A stretch of DNA of 64,000 nucleotides. It comes from Firmicutes bacterium OM04-13BH (GTDB lineage Bacteria; Bacillota; Clostridia; Lachnospirales; Lachnospiraceae). The stretch is from assembly GCA_003481745.1 (NCBI GenBank), contig QULP01000013.1, forward strand, positions 1 through 64,000, in the 5' to 3' direction. Position 1 is the stretch's first letter. Every line of letters starts with the position of its first letter. The position numbers and the translations under genes were made by a program. This document shows positions 16,324-24,588 of the stretch, piece by piece. The notes beneath the pieces were generated by a model that was not told where the DNA came from, ran no database searches, and saw only the letters and a list, made by a program, of their open reading frames with translations.

Positions 16324-18137
16324 AGCAAAAAAAAGCACATTGGAGAAAACTGGATAATGCAGCAAAATTATATTCTGCGGCCAGTAATAAAAAAGATACA
16401 AGAGTCTTTCGATTTTATTGTGAATTAAAAGAGCAAGTGCAGTCTGAGCTTTTGCAAGAAGCGCTGGATCAGACATTAGAAACTTTTCCGACTTTTCTTA
16501 TGGTACTTCGAAAAGGTCTGTTTTGGCATTATCTTGAGCCTTGTAATTTACGTCCGGTTGTAAAAGAAGAGTATAAAGAGCCTTGCAGCAGGCTTTATAT
16601 CAGAGACAAAAAGACCCTGCTGTTTGAAGTGACGTATTATCAAAAACGCATTAATTTTGAAGTGTTTCATGTACTGACCGATGGCACTGGAGCAACTGAA
16701 TTTTTAAAAGAATTGGTGAAAAACTATCTGTATCTTGCGCATAAAGAAGAGGGACTGGAGCAGGTTTCCCTGCAGCCGGAAGATATGACAGTGCAGGATC
16801 AGGAAGATGATAGTTTCCTGAAATATTATTCAAAAGACCAAAAACGACCGAAAAAAAGGAAGCTGCATGCATTTCAGATACGTAGAAAAAAGAAAGATGG
16901 AAATCGTCTGCATGTCCATGAATCTATTGTTTCGGTACAGGCAATCTTAAAAAGAAGCAGGGAGCTTGGTGTTTCTATGACCATCTTTTTGACGGCAATC
17001 TATATGATGGCTATTCACGAAGAAATGTCGAAGATGCAGAAAAAACGTTCTGTGATATTAATGGTACCGGTAAATTTAAGAAAATTTTTTCCATCGACGT
17101 CGATGTTAAATTTCTTTAACTGGATTGAACCGGGATATGATTTTGCAACGCAAGATGGAAGCTTTGAAGCAGTATTGAATCACACGAAAGCCTTTTTTGA
17201 AGCTGAGTTGACCAAAGAAAAAATGTCGGCACATATCAGTGAATTACTTGCATTAGAACTACACCCGATTTTGCGGCTCGCACCGCTGGAACTTAAGAAT
17301 CTCTGTATTCAGGCAGGAGCAAAATTTTCAGAAAAAAATGTAACCGCAATTTTTTCAAATATGAGTGCGGTTAAAATGCCCGAAAGCTATGTGCCTTATA
17401 TTGAGCGATTTGGTGTGTATACAAACACTCCGAAAATGGAATTATGTCTGTGTTCATTTCAAGATAAATTGTCCTTTGCATTTACCTCCAGATATGATAC
17501 CGAAAATATTGAACGCAATTTTTATCGCTTATTAAAAGAGCAGGGAATTTCAGCCCAAAAAGTAGAGCCGGTCTTTCCGAAGCCAACGATGCCAAGTGAG
17601 CAGGAGATGAAAGTCTATAAAATTTATAGTTTTTTATGTATTGCACTAGTGGCATTGATGTTGGTGACCGACTTAAATTTCCATCCGAAGATTCGTTGGA
17701 CACTGTTTACCGCCGGAGGCGTTGCAACAATGTGGATTGCCTCGTCAATTGGCTTCTTTAAACGCTACAATTTATTAAAAAATTTGATGTGGCAGCTGTT
17801 AATCGGAACCATCATTAGCTTTATCTGGGATGCATTAACCGGATGGCATAGCTGGTCGGTCGATTTTGTGCTGCCGCTGATGAGTGTAGGAATTCTGCTT
17901 GCAATGTGTGTAATTGCAAAAGTGCAGAAAAGCCCGGTAAGAGAGTATCTGATTTATGAAATTATGGCTGCCGGATACGGGCTGATTCTTCCGGGCATCC
18001 TGCTTTTTTGCAAAGTGGTGAAGCGCCCAACTGTGAGTATGTTTGGTGCATTGGCGTGCTTTTTATTTTTAGTAGGCGTGCTGTTGTTTAAAGGCAGAGA
18101 GTTTAAAGAAGAGATGCAAAAAAATTTGCATGTTTAA
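16320..18137 (+). CDS. Condensation-like acyltransferase with membrane C-terminus
   Basis: A 605-residue protein starting at GTG 16320. Residues 1-425 resemble the CoA-dependent acyltransferase/condensation superfamily: the catalytic HxxxDG motif is present as HVLTDG (His117, Asp121), followed by the second-half features MVPVNLRKFFPS and the FAFTSRYDTENIER strand. From about residue 440 there are five to six hydrophobic helices and a charged end, an unusual extension for this fold. It is coupled to the esterase upstream and converges with a sensor kinase, overlapping it by 4 bp. The acceptor is unknown; a lipid or cell-envelope substrate would suit the membrane tail. Confidence 0.72.
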   Translation: MKQKKAHWRKLDNAAKLYSAASNKKDTRVFRFYCELKEQVQSELLQEALDQTLETFPTFLMVLRKGLFWHYLEPCNLRPVVKEEYKEPCSRLYIRDKKTLLFEVTYYQKRINFEVFHVLTDGTGATEFLKELVKNYLYLAHKEEGLEQVSLQPEDMTVQDQEDDSFLKYYSKDQKRPKKRKLHAFQIRRKKKDGNRLHVHESIVSVQAILKRSRELGVSMTIFLTAIYMMAIHEEMSKMQKKRSVILMVPVNLRKFFPSTSMLNFFNWIEPGYDFATQDGSFEAVLNHTKAFFEAELTKEKMSAHISELLALELHPILRLAPLELKNLCIQAGAKFSEKNVTAIFSNMSAVKMPESYVPYIERFGVYTNTPKMELCLCSFQDKLSFAFTSRYDTENIERNFYRLLKEQGISAQKVEPVFPKPTMPSEQEMKVYKIYSFLCIALVALMLVTDLNFHPKIRWTLFTAGGVATMWIASSIGFFKRYNLLKNLMWQLLIGTIISFIWDALTGWHSWSVDFVLPLMSVGILLAMCVIAKVQKSPVREYLIYEIMAAGYGLILPGILLFCKVVKRPTVSMFGALACFLFLVGVLLFKGREFKEEMQKNLHV

Positions 18138-19279
18138 AAAACAATTTCAAAAATTGTACCACCTGCAGGATTGTCTTTGACAGTAATATTGCTATTATGG
18201 ACTCTTACAATTTCATACACAAGTGCAAGACCAAGTCCGACACCGCCAAGTGCACGGCTTCGGGATTTATCAATGCGAAAGAACGGTTCAAAGATTTTGT
18301 CTTTGAGTGCTTCAGGAATCCCATTTCCTGTATCCGCAACCGATAAAATGATGTTTTGGTCTTTTTTTGCTACGGTTACGGTAACTTGACCATCCGAGCG
18401 ATTGTATTTTATCGCATTTTCTACAAGATTATAAACAAGTCGGTAGATTAAGATGTCGCTGCCTGTCATAGTAAGGGCTTCACAGTTTCCGGTAAGGGTG
18501 ATGCCTTTCTTCTGGGCAAGCGGCTCTAAATCTGCGAGGACTTCTTCGACGAGTGCATCGAGTGCAATTTCTTCGTCGCGTGCCACGGTCTGCAGTTCAC
18601 TCATATCCAGAAGGGTTTTTACCATTTTGCTGAGTCGTTCGTTTTGTTCGGTCACCATTTTGAGCGTTTTTTGAGAACACTCATCATTATCCGGATGTTC
18701 GGTAGCGTTATACAAATCAAGTTGTACCTGCATGACAGCCAGGGGAGTACGAAGCTCATGCGCGGCATTTGCGGTAAATTGGCGTTGGGTTTCAAAGGAC
18801 TCAGAGAGTCGTTCAAGCATCTTATTATAGGAAATACTCAGTTGATTGAGTTCTTTGACTTTGTTTTCCTCAATTCGTGAAGCAGCCAGGTTTTGTGCCT
18901 GTACTTTTTCAATTTTATCCGAAAATTCACTGAGGGGCTTTAGCGCATGTCCGCTTATAAAAAAGGTAATAACACCGCCCAAAAGCGCCATCAGTGCGGA
19001 AAGAATCAGACTTGTTTTCCTATAATCTGCTTTGTTATTGTAAACTTGAATGGAAAAATCATTTGCAAACTCCTGCCATTTTTCATCCGGGATGCTGATA
19101 TAGATTTCCTCCGAGCTGTCTTTGCTGCCGTCTTCATTTTGAGCATCTACCGTATCTTGCAGAGAATCAATGTAGTAAACTCCGCTTTTATAGATAAATA
19201 ACGTAAGGCATCCGCAGATTAATGCAATGAATAATGTTGTAATGATTGTAAGTCGCCACTGGATTGATAATTTTTTCAT
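18134..19279 (-). CDS. Sensor histidine kinase of the redox island
   Basis: A 381-residue kinase. Transmembrane helix 1 (about 10-30) and helix 2 (about 90-110) flank an extracytoplasmic loop of about 55 residues with acidic character and no Cys. A HAMP-like segment (about 108-160) leads to HisKA with His174 in NAAHELRTPLAVMQ and an HATPase domain with YNLVENAIKYN, DTGNGIP and GVGLGLALV. It is the last gene of the four-gene minus-strand operon (CXXC peptide, polyferredoxin, TlpA-like lipoprotein), 10 bp after the TlpA gene. Its partner is probably the OmpR-type regulator encoded divergently at 21345. Confidence 0.92.
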   Translation of the reverse strand: MKKLSIQWRLTIITTLFIALICGCLTLFIYKSGVYYIDSLQDTVDAQNEDGSKDSSEEIYISIPDEKWQEFANDFSIQVYNNKADYRKTSLILSALMALLGGVITFFISGHALKPLSEFSDKIEKVQAQNLAASRIEENKVKELNQLSISYNKMLERLSESFETQRQFTANAAHELRTPLAVMQVQLDLYNATEHPDNDECSQKTLKMVTEQNERLSKMVKTLLDMSELQTVARDEEIALDALVEEVLADLEPLAQKKGITLTGNCEALTMTGSDILIYRLVYNLVENAIKYNRSDGQVTVTVAKKDQNIILSVADTGNGIPEALKDKIFEPFFRIDKSRSRALGGVGLGLALVYEIVRVHNSNITVKDNPAGGTIFEIVF

Positions 19280-19289
19280 GATTTTTTAC

Positions 19290-20201
19290 TTACTTATTTG
19301 CACTGTCTGCATCAATCACGGATTGAATCTGGCTCATAAGCGTATCATAATTATCCGGATCATCGATTCCGCCAAGCATTGGATCGCCTACAATTTTTCC
19401 GTTTCGATCTACAAGAATCGTGGTAGGGAATGCCATAATCTCGGAAGCATATTTTCCGGCATTGGAATCAGATGCAATAGAAAGGTTACGGTAAGTTGCG
19501 CCCTGGCTTTCCAGCACTTTTTTGGCATCTTCAATTGCAGATTCATTTGAATCGAAAGTTTCAGTGTTGATTCCTACGACTTCTCCGCCCATAGATTTGA
19601 TTGCTTCATTCATTTCATTAAGTTTGGATAATTCTGCAACACAAGGTTTACAGCCTGTAAACCAGAAATTTAAAACGGTTACGGCATTGTTGGAAAACAG
19701 AGTTCCATCCACTTTATTTCCGTCGAAGTCTGTTCCGGAAAGATCTTTAAATGGAGTATCCTCATCCGCAGCATCTTCTGTATCCGCAGAGCCGGTTGTT
19801 GCCAGTTCATCTTCCAGCTTGGAAATCTGTTCTTCAATTCCTCGAATGGTTTCAATGTCGCTCTCTAATGTTTTGAGTTCATCCTCTGTAAAAGAAGATT
19901 TATTTTCTTCAATGGTTGCGGTAAGGAAATCTGCATAGGCACTATCAGAATCTGCATTTGTCTTGCTCATCATGCCAAATACTTTATCCCATACTTCACT
20001 ATGATCTGCAAAAATTTGATTTTCCTGCTGATAGAGATCATCTAATTTTTTAGTGGAAGCATCTTTTGACTCTTTGGCATCTGCGGTCGTACTGGTGCTT
20101 GGTTTTTTGCTTTCTTCAGTAGCCTCTTTTCCGCTACATGCAGTCAGTGATAAGGCTGCGCAAAGTGTGAGAATGGTAATAATATTTTTTCTTGTTTTCA
20201 T
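19290..20201 (-). CDS. TlpA-like thioredoxin-fold lipoprotein
   Basis: A 303-residue protein from ATG 20201 with AAAGGAG 8 bp upstream. The signal peptide ends in a lipobox (LSLTAC-SG), so the protein is anchored outside the membrane by a lipid on Cys. A helical acidic domain (about 25-150) contains KLDDLYQQENQIFADHSEVW. The thioredoxin-like domain (about 155-300) has the redox pair in LNFWFTGCKPCVAEL and cis-Pro region AFPTTILVDRNG. TlpA-type proteins reduce disulfides in exported proteins. Electrons may come from the polyferredoxin encoded upstream in the same operon; this link is inferred from context. Confidence 0.9.
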   Translation of the reverse strand: MKTRKNIITILTLCAALSLTACSGKEATEESKKPSTSTTADAKESKDASTKKLDDLYQQENQIFADHSEVWDKVFGMMSKTNADSDSAYADFLTATIEENKSSFTEDELKTLESDIETIRGIEEQISKLEDELATTGSADTEDAADEDTPFKDLSGTDFDGNKVDGTLFSNNAVTVLNFWFTGCKPCVAELSKLNEMNEAIKSMGGEVVGINTETFDSNESAIEDAKKVLESQGATYRNLSIASDSNAGKYASEIMAFPTTILVDRNGKIVGDPMLGGIDDPDNYDTLMSQIQSVIDADSANK

Positions 20202-20233
20202 GGTTAAAATCTCCTTTACAGATATATAGTTTA

Positions 20234-21103
20234 TTATTTTTGGTTTTTCATAAATTGAAAGCAAATGGCATCTTTTGGACATGCTTTCATGCAGGCGCCA
20301 CACCGGATACACTCTGGATGATTTGGATTTTTTAGCACATCCACATCCATTTTACATGCAGTAGTACACTTATGGCAACCAATACATTGATCCTCTTTTA
20401 CTTTTATGCTAAGCAAGGATACTTTATTAAATAAAGAATAAATTGCACCCAGTGGGCAAATCCATTTACAAAATGGCCGGTAAAATAAAATGCTTAAGAC
20501 AACCACCGTAATTAAGATAATACTCTTAAATCGAAACAAGCTGCCAAGTGCCGAGCGAATTGCTGTGTTTCCGATTGCTAATGGAATGGCACCTTCCAAC
20601 ACGCCTTGCGGACAAAGATATTTACAAAAGAACGGATCGCCCATTCCAATTGAATTTGTCACAAGCATCGGAAGCAGGATGACAAACACGATTAAGATGA
20701 AATATTTCAGATATCTTAATGGCTTAAGCTTTGCGGTAGAAAACTTTTTGCACGGGATTTTATGAAGTAAATCCTGAAACCATCCAAACGGGCACAAGAA
20801 TCCACAGATAAATCTTCCAAGCAGTACACCCAGCAAAATAAAAAATCCGGTGATGTAATAAGTAAATTTAAATTTTGAAGAACCAATCACTGCCTGTACG
20901 GCTCCGATTGGACAGGCTCCGGTAGCTGCCGGACACGAATAACAATTTAGTCCCGGTACACAAACATTTTTGGCAGCACCCTGATAGATTTTTCCCTTAA
21001 ATAAATTAGGAATATGTATATTTGTAAGCAAGGTGGCGACCGCCTGAATCCAACCACGCAAGCCTGCGATTTTCTTTGATTTGAGTTTTGTTTTCTTATC
21101 CAA
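20234..21103 (-). CDS. NapH/NosR-like membrane polyferredoxin
   Basis: A 289-residue membrane iron-sulfur protein. Five or so hydrophobic helices enclose the repeated cysteine motifs CGFLCPFGWFQDL and CKWICPLGAIYSL, typical of NapH/CcoG-type proteins. An N-terminal CYSCPAATGACPIGA motif is also present. Two C-terminal ferredoxin clusters lie at about 240-285 (CIGCHKCTTACKMDV and CIRCGACMKACPKDA). Such proteins pass electrons across the membrane. The gene overlaps the CXXC peptide gene by 8 bp and precedes the TlpA-like gene, so electron supply to an external thiol pathway is plausible. Confidence 0.9.
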   Translation of the reverse strand: MDKKTKLKSKKIAGLRGWIQAVATLLTNIHIPNLFKGKIYQGAAKNVCVPGLNCYSCPAATGACPIGAVQAVIGSSKFKFTYYITGFFILLGVLLGRFICGFLCPFGWFQDLLHKIPCKKFSTAKLKPLRYLKYFILIVFVILLPMLVTNSIGMGDPFFCKYLCPQGVLEGAIPLAIGNTAIRSALGSLFRFKSIILITVVVLSILFYRPFCKWICPLGAIYSLFNKVSLLSIKVKEDQCIGCHKCTTACKMDVDVLKNPNHPECIRCGACMKACPKDAICFQFMKNQK

Positions 21104-21236
21104 TTCCTACACACTCCAGACATAATTTAATTGCTTTGCTAAGTACAACAGCCGCTTCTCCTCTGGATATCCCATACGTCACCAGAATAATACCGGCAGT
21201 AAGTAAGACAAGTTGTAGTATTTGTTTGCTCTTCAA
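21096..21236 (-). CDS. CD1871A-type CXXC-motif microprotein
   Basis: A 46-residue protein. I choose the TTG at 21236 because AAAGGAG lies 8 bp before it, although the frame is open to an ATG at 21290. It consists of a short basic start, one transmembrane helix (LVLLTAGIILVTYGI), the conserved YGISRGEAAVVLSKA stretch and the C-terminal pair CLEC followed by VGIG. This matches the CD1871A family of CXXC microproteins in Clostridia, whose role is unknown. It overlaps the polyferredoxin gene by 8 bp, so it is probably a partner in the same electron or thiol pathway. Confidence 0.82.
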   Translation of the reverse strand: MKSKQILQLVLLTAGIILVTYGISRGEAAVVLSKAIKLCLECVGIG

Positions 21237-21275
21237 AAATTGATTGCTCCTTTCTTTTGCCCAAATTTGTCTTTG

Positions 21276-21304
21276 TTGACCTGTCGACATAAGTATTATA
21301 CAAT
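21276..21304 (+). promoter_or_regulatory. Promoter of the redox-island response regulator
   Basis: TTGACC (21276-21281) and TACAAT (21299-21304) have a 17-bp spacer. The palindrome TGTCGACA (21282-21289) sits between them. A minus-strand TATAAT (21300-21295) overlaps the same stretch, so the two divergent operons likely share control. Confidence 0.6.
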
Positions 21305-21344
21305 AGAGGGTGTAAAATTTCTGTTAAGGAAATGGGGAAAAAAT

Positions 21345-22028
21345 TTGAGATTATTAATTGTTGAAGATGAAAAAGAATTATGTGATACGGTTGCCAAAAC
21401 TTTGTATCATGCCGGTTATGAGGTCGATACCTGCTATGATGGCAGCGAAGCACTGGATTATATATTGGCAGAAAGCTATGATTTGATTGTGCTTGACCTG
21501 AATTTACCGGGGATGGATGGAATGGAACTTTTAAAAGAATTACGCAAAAAAAATGAAGAAACAAAGGTTCTGATTTTATCGGCAAGAAGTCAGATAGCAG
21601 ATAAAGTTGAAGGGCTGGATGCCGGTGCAAACGACTATATGGAAAAGCCATTTCATTTACAAGAATTAGAGGCTCGTATCCGAAGCCTGACCCGCCGTAA
21701 GTTTGTGCAAAAAGATGTGTGCCTGACTTGCGGAGGCATAAAGTTCGATACAAAAAAGCGGGAAGCCTATGCCAATGGCGAATTTGTGGCGCTGACCCGA
21801 AAAGAAAATGGAATCTTAGAATACCTGCTTTTGAATCAAGGCAGACCGGTTAGTCAAGAGGAATTAATTGAACATGTCTGGGATGCGTCTGCGGATAGTT
21901 TTAGTGGTTCAATTCGAGTTCATATGTCATCACTTCGAAAGAAACTAAAAGCAGTACTTGGATATGATCCGATTGTAAATAAAATCGGTGAAGGCTACAA
22001 AGTTGTGGAGGATAAAATAAAAGAATAA
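21345..22028 (+). CDS. OmpR-family response regulator
   Basis: A 227-residue regulator; the TTG at 21345 starts the canonical LRLLIVEDEKELCDT and has AAGGA/GGGG sequences upstream. The receiver domain (1-115) has acidic residues in VEDE, phospho-acceptor Asp51 in LIVLDLNLPGMDGM and Lys in YMEKPFHLQEL. The C-terminal winged helix (about 125-222) has LTRKENGILEYLLLNQGRPV and SGSIRVHMSSLRKKL. It is divergent from the operon that ends with the histidine kinase at 18134, which is its most likely partner. Confidence 0.92.
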   Translation: MRLLIVEDEKELCDTVAKTLYHAGYEVDTCYDGSEALDYILAESYDLIVLDLNLPGMDGMELLKELRKKNEETKVLILSARSQIADKVEGLDAGANDYMEKPFHLQELEARIRSLTRRKFVQKDVCLTCGGIKFDTKKREAYANGEFVALTRKENGILEYLLLNQGRPVSQEELIEHVWDASADSFSGSIRVHMSSLRKKLKAVLGYDPIVNKIGEGYKVVEDKIKE

Positions 22029-22061
22029 AACAGCGGCTCATTATTAAGAGTCGCTGTTTTC
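22028..22061. terminator. Bidirectional terminator
   Basis: AAACAGCGGCTC (22028-22039) pairs with GAGTCGCTGTTTT (22048-22060). The A-rich left and T-rich right flanks let it serve both the response regulator and the convergent nucleotidyltransferase gene, whose stop codon it overlaps. Confidence 0.8.
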
Positions 22062-23231
22062 AAAGATACGGATAAGCCTGGTGTGTTCATTTTTTTCTTT
22101 AAACTCTCGAAGGACTGCCCGAAATGTTGTGTTTCGAAGTTTTCGATTATTTTTAAGAAAGCAGACAAAGGTCCAGAACCATAAAAATGGCCATAAAACA
22201 GGGAGATGGGAGGCATTTGGAAAGCGTACTTTCATTTGCAGATGGCCTTCTTTAAAATACGTCAACCAATTTATTTTTTGATAAGAGGTGGATCCGACAA
22301 TCGCATGATTCGCATTCGTACCCATATCTCCTCCTTCTAAAATCATCGAAAGAAAGTGTTCGCAGGCGTCAGTATCATAAGTAACTTTCGGATCAATTTG
22401 CTCTGCAAGTCCGAGATAATTTCGACAACACGCTAAAATAATTTCATAAAGATGAAAAATTCTGGATTCTCGGCACCAGGCATGCAGTTTCTCAAAATCA
22501 ATTTCATTATAAAAATGGTTTAAATAAACGGTAAAATCACAGAGCAGCCGGATTCCGAAACCACTGTACAGATAGTGTTTTAACATATGGTGAATTAAAT
22601 AAAATGCAGATTCAGTCGGGGCAAGCACCGTATAGGAGTATCCATAGAGTGTTTGTGTCAGTTTAGGTGGATTGGAAAAGACTTCCTCCACGATTTGATT
22701 GGCTTGTTCATATTGATATAACCCGACAATGCGATAATGCAGTTCCAGTTCAAATTGGCGCCCGGTTTTTGGAAACGTGTACAAAAAAAGCATATGGTGG
22801 TCACTGAGTTCATCTTGTAAGACATATCCGTGAGAAATCAGCAGAGATTTCGCTTTCTCAAAGGCTTCGGAATCATTGATATATAAATCCACATCTCCTG
22901 ATTTACGATACTCCGGAACCGGATAATAACTGGCAAGGCTCAGACCTTTTAAGAGATAGCAGGAAATCTGATTTTGTGAAAGTAATGAAACCGTTTTTCT
23001 GGTAAAATGTTCCAGCTCATAATAGTTTAGTAAAATCTGTTTCGTCTGTTGTTTCAAGAACAGAAAATAAGGCGTATCACGAAAGTAAGGCAAGAGAAAC
23101 GGAAGCGTACACTGTTTCTTTGCCAATTCTATTAATTGAGAATATTCTTCTTTTGGAACTACAATCTTGCACTCGGAGTCGGTGCAATTTTTTTTGATAA
23201 TACTTAAATAGGTATGGTATACTTGTTTCAT
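22044..23231 (-). CDS. NTP_transf_5-type nucleotidyltransferase
   Basis: A 395-residue protein. The catalytic-like region LLKGLSLASYYPVPEYRKSGDVDLYI (about 115-140) contains the GDxDL acid pair of the nucleotidyltransferase superfamily, and LELHYRIVG follows, as in the NTP_transf_5 (DUF) family. The C-terminal half is helical with several aromatic residues and no signal peptide. Relatives occur in RiPP clusters, for example beside kinase genes of paeninodin-type lasso peptides. It is divergent from the PqqD gene 59 bp away. It could nucleotidylate a peptide or protein; the substrate is unknown. Confidence 0.85.
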   Translation of the reverse strand: MKQVYHTYLSIIKKNCTDSECKIVVPKEEYSQLIELAKKQCTLPFLLPYFRDTPYFLFLKQQTKQILLNYYELEHFTRKTVSLLSQNQISCYLLKGLSLASYYPVPEYRKSGDVDLYINDSEAFEKAKSLLISHGYVLQDELSDHHMLFLYTFPKTGRQFELELHYRIVGLYQYEQANQIVEEVFSNPPKLTQTLYGYSYTVLAPTESAFYLIHHMLKHYLYSGFGIRLLCDFTVYLNHFYNEIDFEKLHAWCRESRIFHLYEIILACCRNYLGLAEQIDPKVTYDTDACEHFLSMILEGGDMGTNANHAIVGSTSYQKINWLTYFKEGHLQMKVRFPNASHLPVLWPFLWFWTFVCFLKNNRKLRNTTFRAVLREFKEKNEHTRLIRIFENSDS

Positions 23232-23290
23232 AAAAATAAACTCCTGAAATAAAAATGTTATAGCATAAATCTAAGAAAAGGAAACCTGAT

Positions 23291-23554
23291 ATGAAAAAAT
23301 CAAATGGATATCTGATGAAACAACTGGAAGATGAATGGATTCTTCTGCCTGTCGGAGAAAAGACAGAAGCAGTGCATGAAGTCCTTTCACTTAGTGAAAC
23401 CGCTGGTTTTATCTATGGGCATGCCGAAGAAGCAGAGACCATAGAGCAACTGGCTCTGTTAGTGGCAAAAGAGTATAAAGTAACGCCGGATGAAGTCTAC
23501 GAAGATGTAGAAGCAGTCGTGCAGCTGTTAAAAGCGAAAGAGATTCTGCTTTAG
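23291..23554 (+). CDS. PqqD-family peptide-recognition protein (RRE)
   Basis: An 87-residue stand-alone PqqD-like protein after AAAAGGAAAC. The order of short strands (WILLPVGEKTEAVHEVLSLS) and three helices (ETAGFIYGHAEE, TIEQLALLVAKEY, VYEDVEAVVQLLKAKEILL) is that of the RiPP recognition element. Such proteins bind leader peptides and bring them to modifying enzymes or peptidases. It overlaps the convergent peptidase gene by 27 bp at the 3' ends. The likely client is the YxxP-leader protein at 24148. Confidence 0.87.
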   Translation: MKKSNGYLMKQLEDEWILLPVGEKTEAVHEVLSLSETAGFIYGHAEEAETIEQLALLVAKEYKVTPDEVYEDVEAVVQLLKAKEILL

Positions 23555-23977
23555 CTTTCGCAAAAAAGCGCTTAATTTGAAGCAAAACGGGCGGATTGGA
23601 AGCAGCCAGAGCCATAAAAAAGAAAGGATTTGATAAAGAATATTGTCAACAGAGATTTCTTTTCCATTATGAATAAAAGCAATCAGCTTTCCCTTGATCT
23701 GTTCCGGCTGAATTGGACCTTCAAGCTCAGATTGATTGTCTCCAACCATAAAAAAACCAGCAGGAGTGACAGCATAAATTCGGTGCAGAACAAGAATGCT
23801 ATGTGCTCTACGATAGAGCACGACATCATTTCGCTGCAAGTATCCAATCGGGACTTGTTGAATCAGCGCTTCATCACGACCGGGAATAAATAAAGGATAC
23901 ATGCTATATCCCTGAGGTCTGATCCGGATGATGGCACCGTTATTTAGTAATTTTTCGAGATCAATTTTAGGTTCCAT
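23528..23977 (-). CDS. S26 signal-peptidase-like protease, SipW/ER type
   Basis: A 149-residue protein after CAGGAGAAC. The N-terminal part has the catalytic-Ser box QGYSMYPLF (Ser25), NDVVLYRR, then HRIYAV with His65 where bacterial signal peptidase I has Lys, and VGDNQSE with Asp80. A Ser-His arrangement is known from ER-type and SipW enzymes. A hydrophobic C-terminal segment (about 112-135: ILSFLWLWLLPIRPFCF) would anchor it in the membrane. In this cluster it may cleave the leader of the 24148 product, which has an Ala-rich site (IYAASG). That function is inferred. Confidence 0.85.
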   Translation of the reverse strand: MEPKIDLEKLLNNGAIIRIRPQGYSMYPLFIPGRDEALIQQVPIGYLQRNDVVLYRRAHSILVLHRIYAVTPAGFFMVGDNQSELEGPIQPEQIKGKLIAFIHNGKEISVDNILYQILSFLWLWLLPIRPFCFKLSAFLRKLKQNLFRF

Positions 23978-24064
23978 AAGTTCTCCTGTCTAAACAAAGT
24001 ACAATTATTTTTGTAATTATAGCATTGACAGTCACAAAGTACAATAAATCTTATTAAAAAATTC

Positions 24065-24093
24065 TTGACTTTTGGATAATATATGAATATGAT
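24065..24093 (+). promoter_or_regulatory. Promoter of the putative precursor gene
   Basis: TTGACT (24065-24070) and TATGAT (24088-24093) have a 17-bp spacer, and AAAGGAGGAG lies just before the start codon at 24148. This makes a strong single-gene transcription unit ending at the terminator at 24541. Confidence 0.75.
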
Positions 24094-24147
24094 AATAAAA
24101 AAACAAATCTTAACTTAGTAAGTATAGTTTTAAAGGAGGAGATACAA

Positions 24148-24531
24148 ATGAGAGCATACGAAAAGCCGGTAATTACAGTGGACAGTGGAATGGCAGAAGG
24201 GATTTATGCAGCAAGTGGAGCAACACAGGGCACATTAAATGTAACTTATTATGGAGTATGGGACAGATGGGGTACAAATGGCGGAAAAGGTTTGGCTATG
24301 GCAGACTGGTCCGGAATTGATGGAACCATCACTTTAAACATTAAGTTTAATGATACCGTAGATCAGGTTGAGACAGACGATGCATCAGTACAGTGCGCAT
24401 GGAATGGAAGTACCGCTACTTTAACTTTTGCAAGTACTGCATCAAATCCACTTACAATTGGAATTCATATTGATCATGGAACCAGCATTGATGATCTTAA
24501 GATGGAAAGCTTTACTTATTCTGTAAACTAA
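24148..24531 (+). CDS. Putative leader-bearing exported substrate protein
   Basis: A 127-residue protein with no family I can name. The first about 24 residues (MRAYEKPVITVDSGMAEGIY) contain a YxxP motif like the leaders recognised by PqqD-type RREs in lasso-peptide systems, and end in AASGA, a plausible peptidase site. It is not a classical signal peptide, since there is no hydrophobic core. The rest (about 25-127) is rich in Thr, Ser, Gly, Asn and aromatic residues in alternating patterns (TITLNIKFNDTV, ATLTFAS), suggesting a beta-sandwich. One Cys is present. It sits between peptidase and exporter genes, so it is the best candidate substrate. Confidence 0.7.
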   Translation: MRAYEKPVITVDSGMAEGIYAASGATQGTLNVTYYGVWDRWGTNGGKGLAMADWSGIDGTITLNIKFNDTVDQVETDDASVQCAWNGSTATLTFASTASNPLTIGIHIDHGTSIDDLKMESFTYSVN

Positions 24532-24540
24532 TAAATTAAT

Positions 24541-24588
24541 AAAAAAACCTCTGTCGCTATGTTGTTCATAGTGGCAGAGGTTTTTTTA
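24541..24588. terminator. Bidirectional terminator
   Basis: AAAAAACCTCTG...CTATG pairs with CATAG...CAGAGGTTTTTT across a TTGTT loop, flanked by A and T runs. It ends both the putative precursor gene and the convergent ABC exporter operon. Confidence 0.9.
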
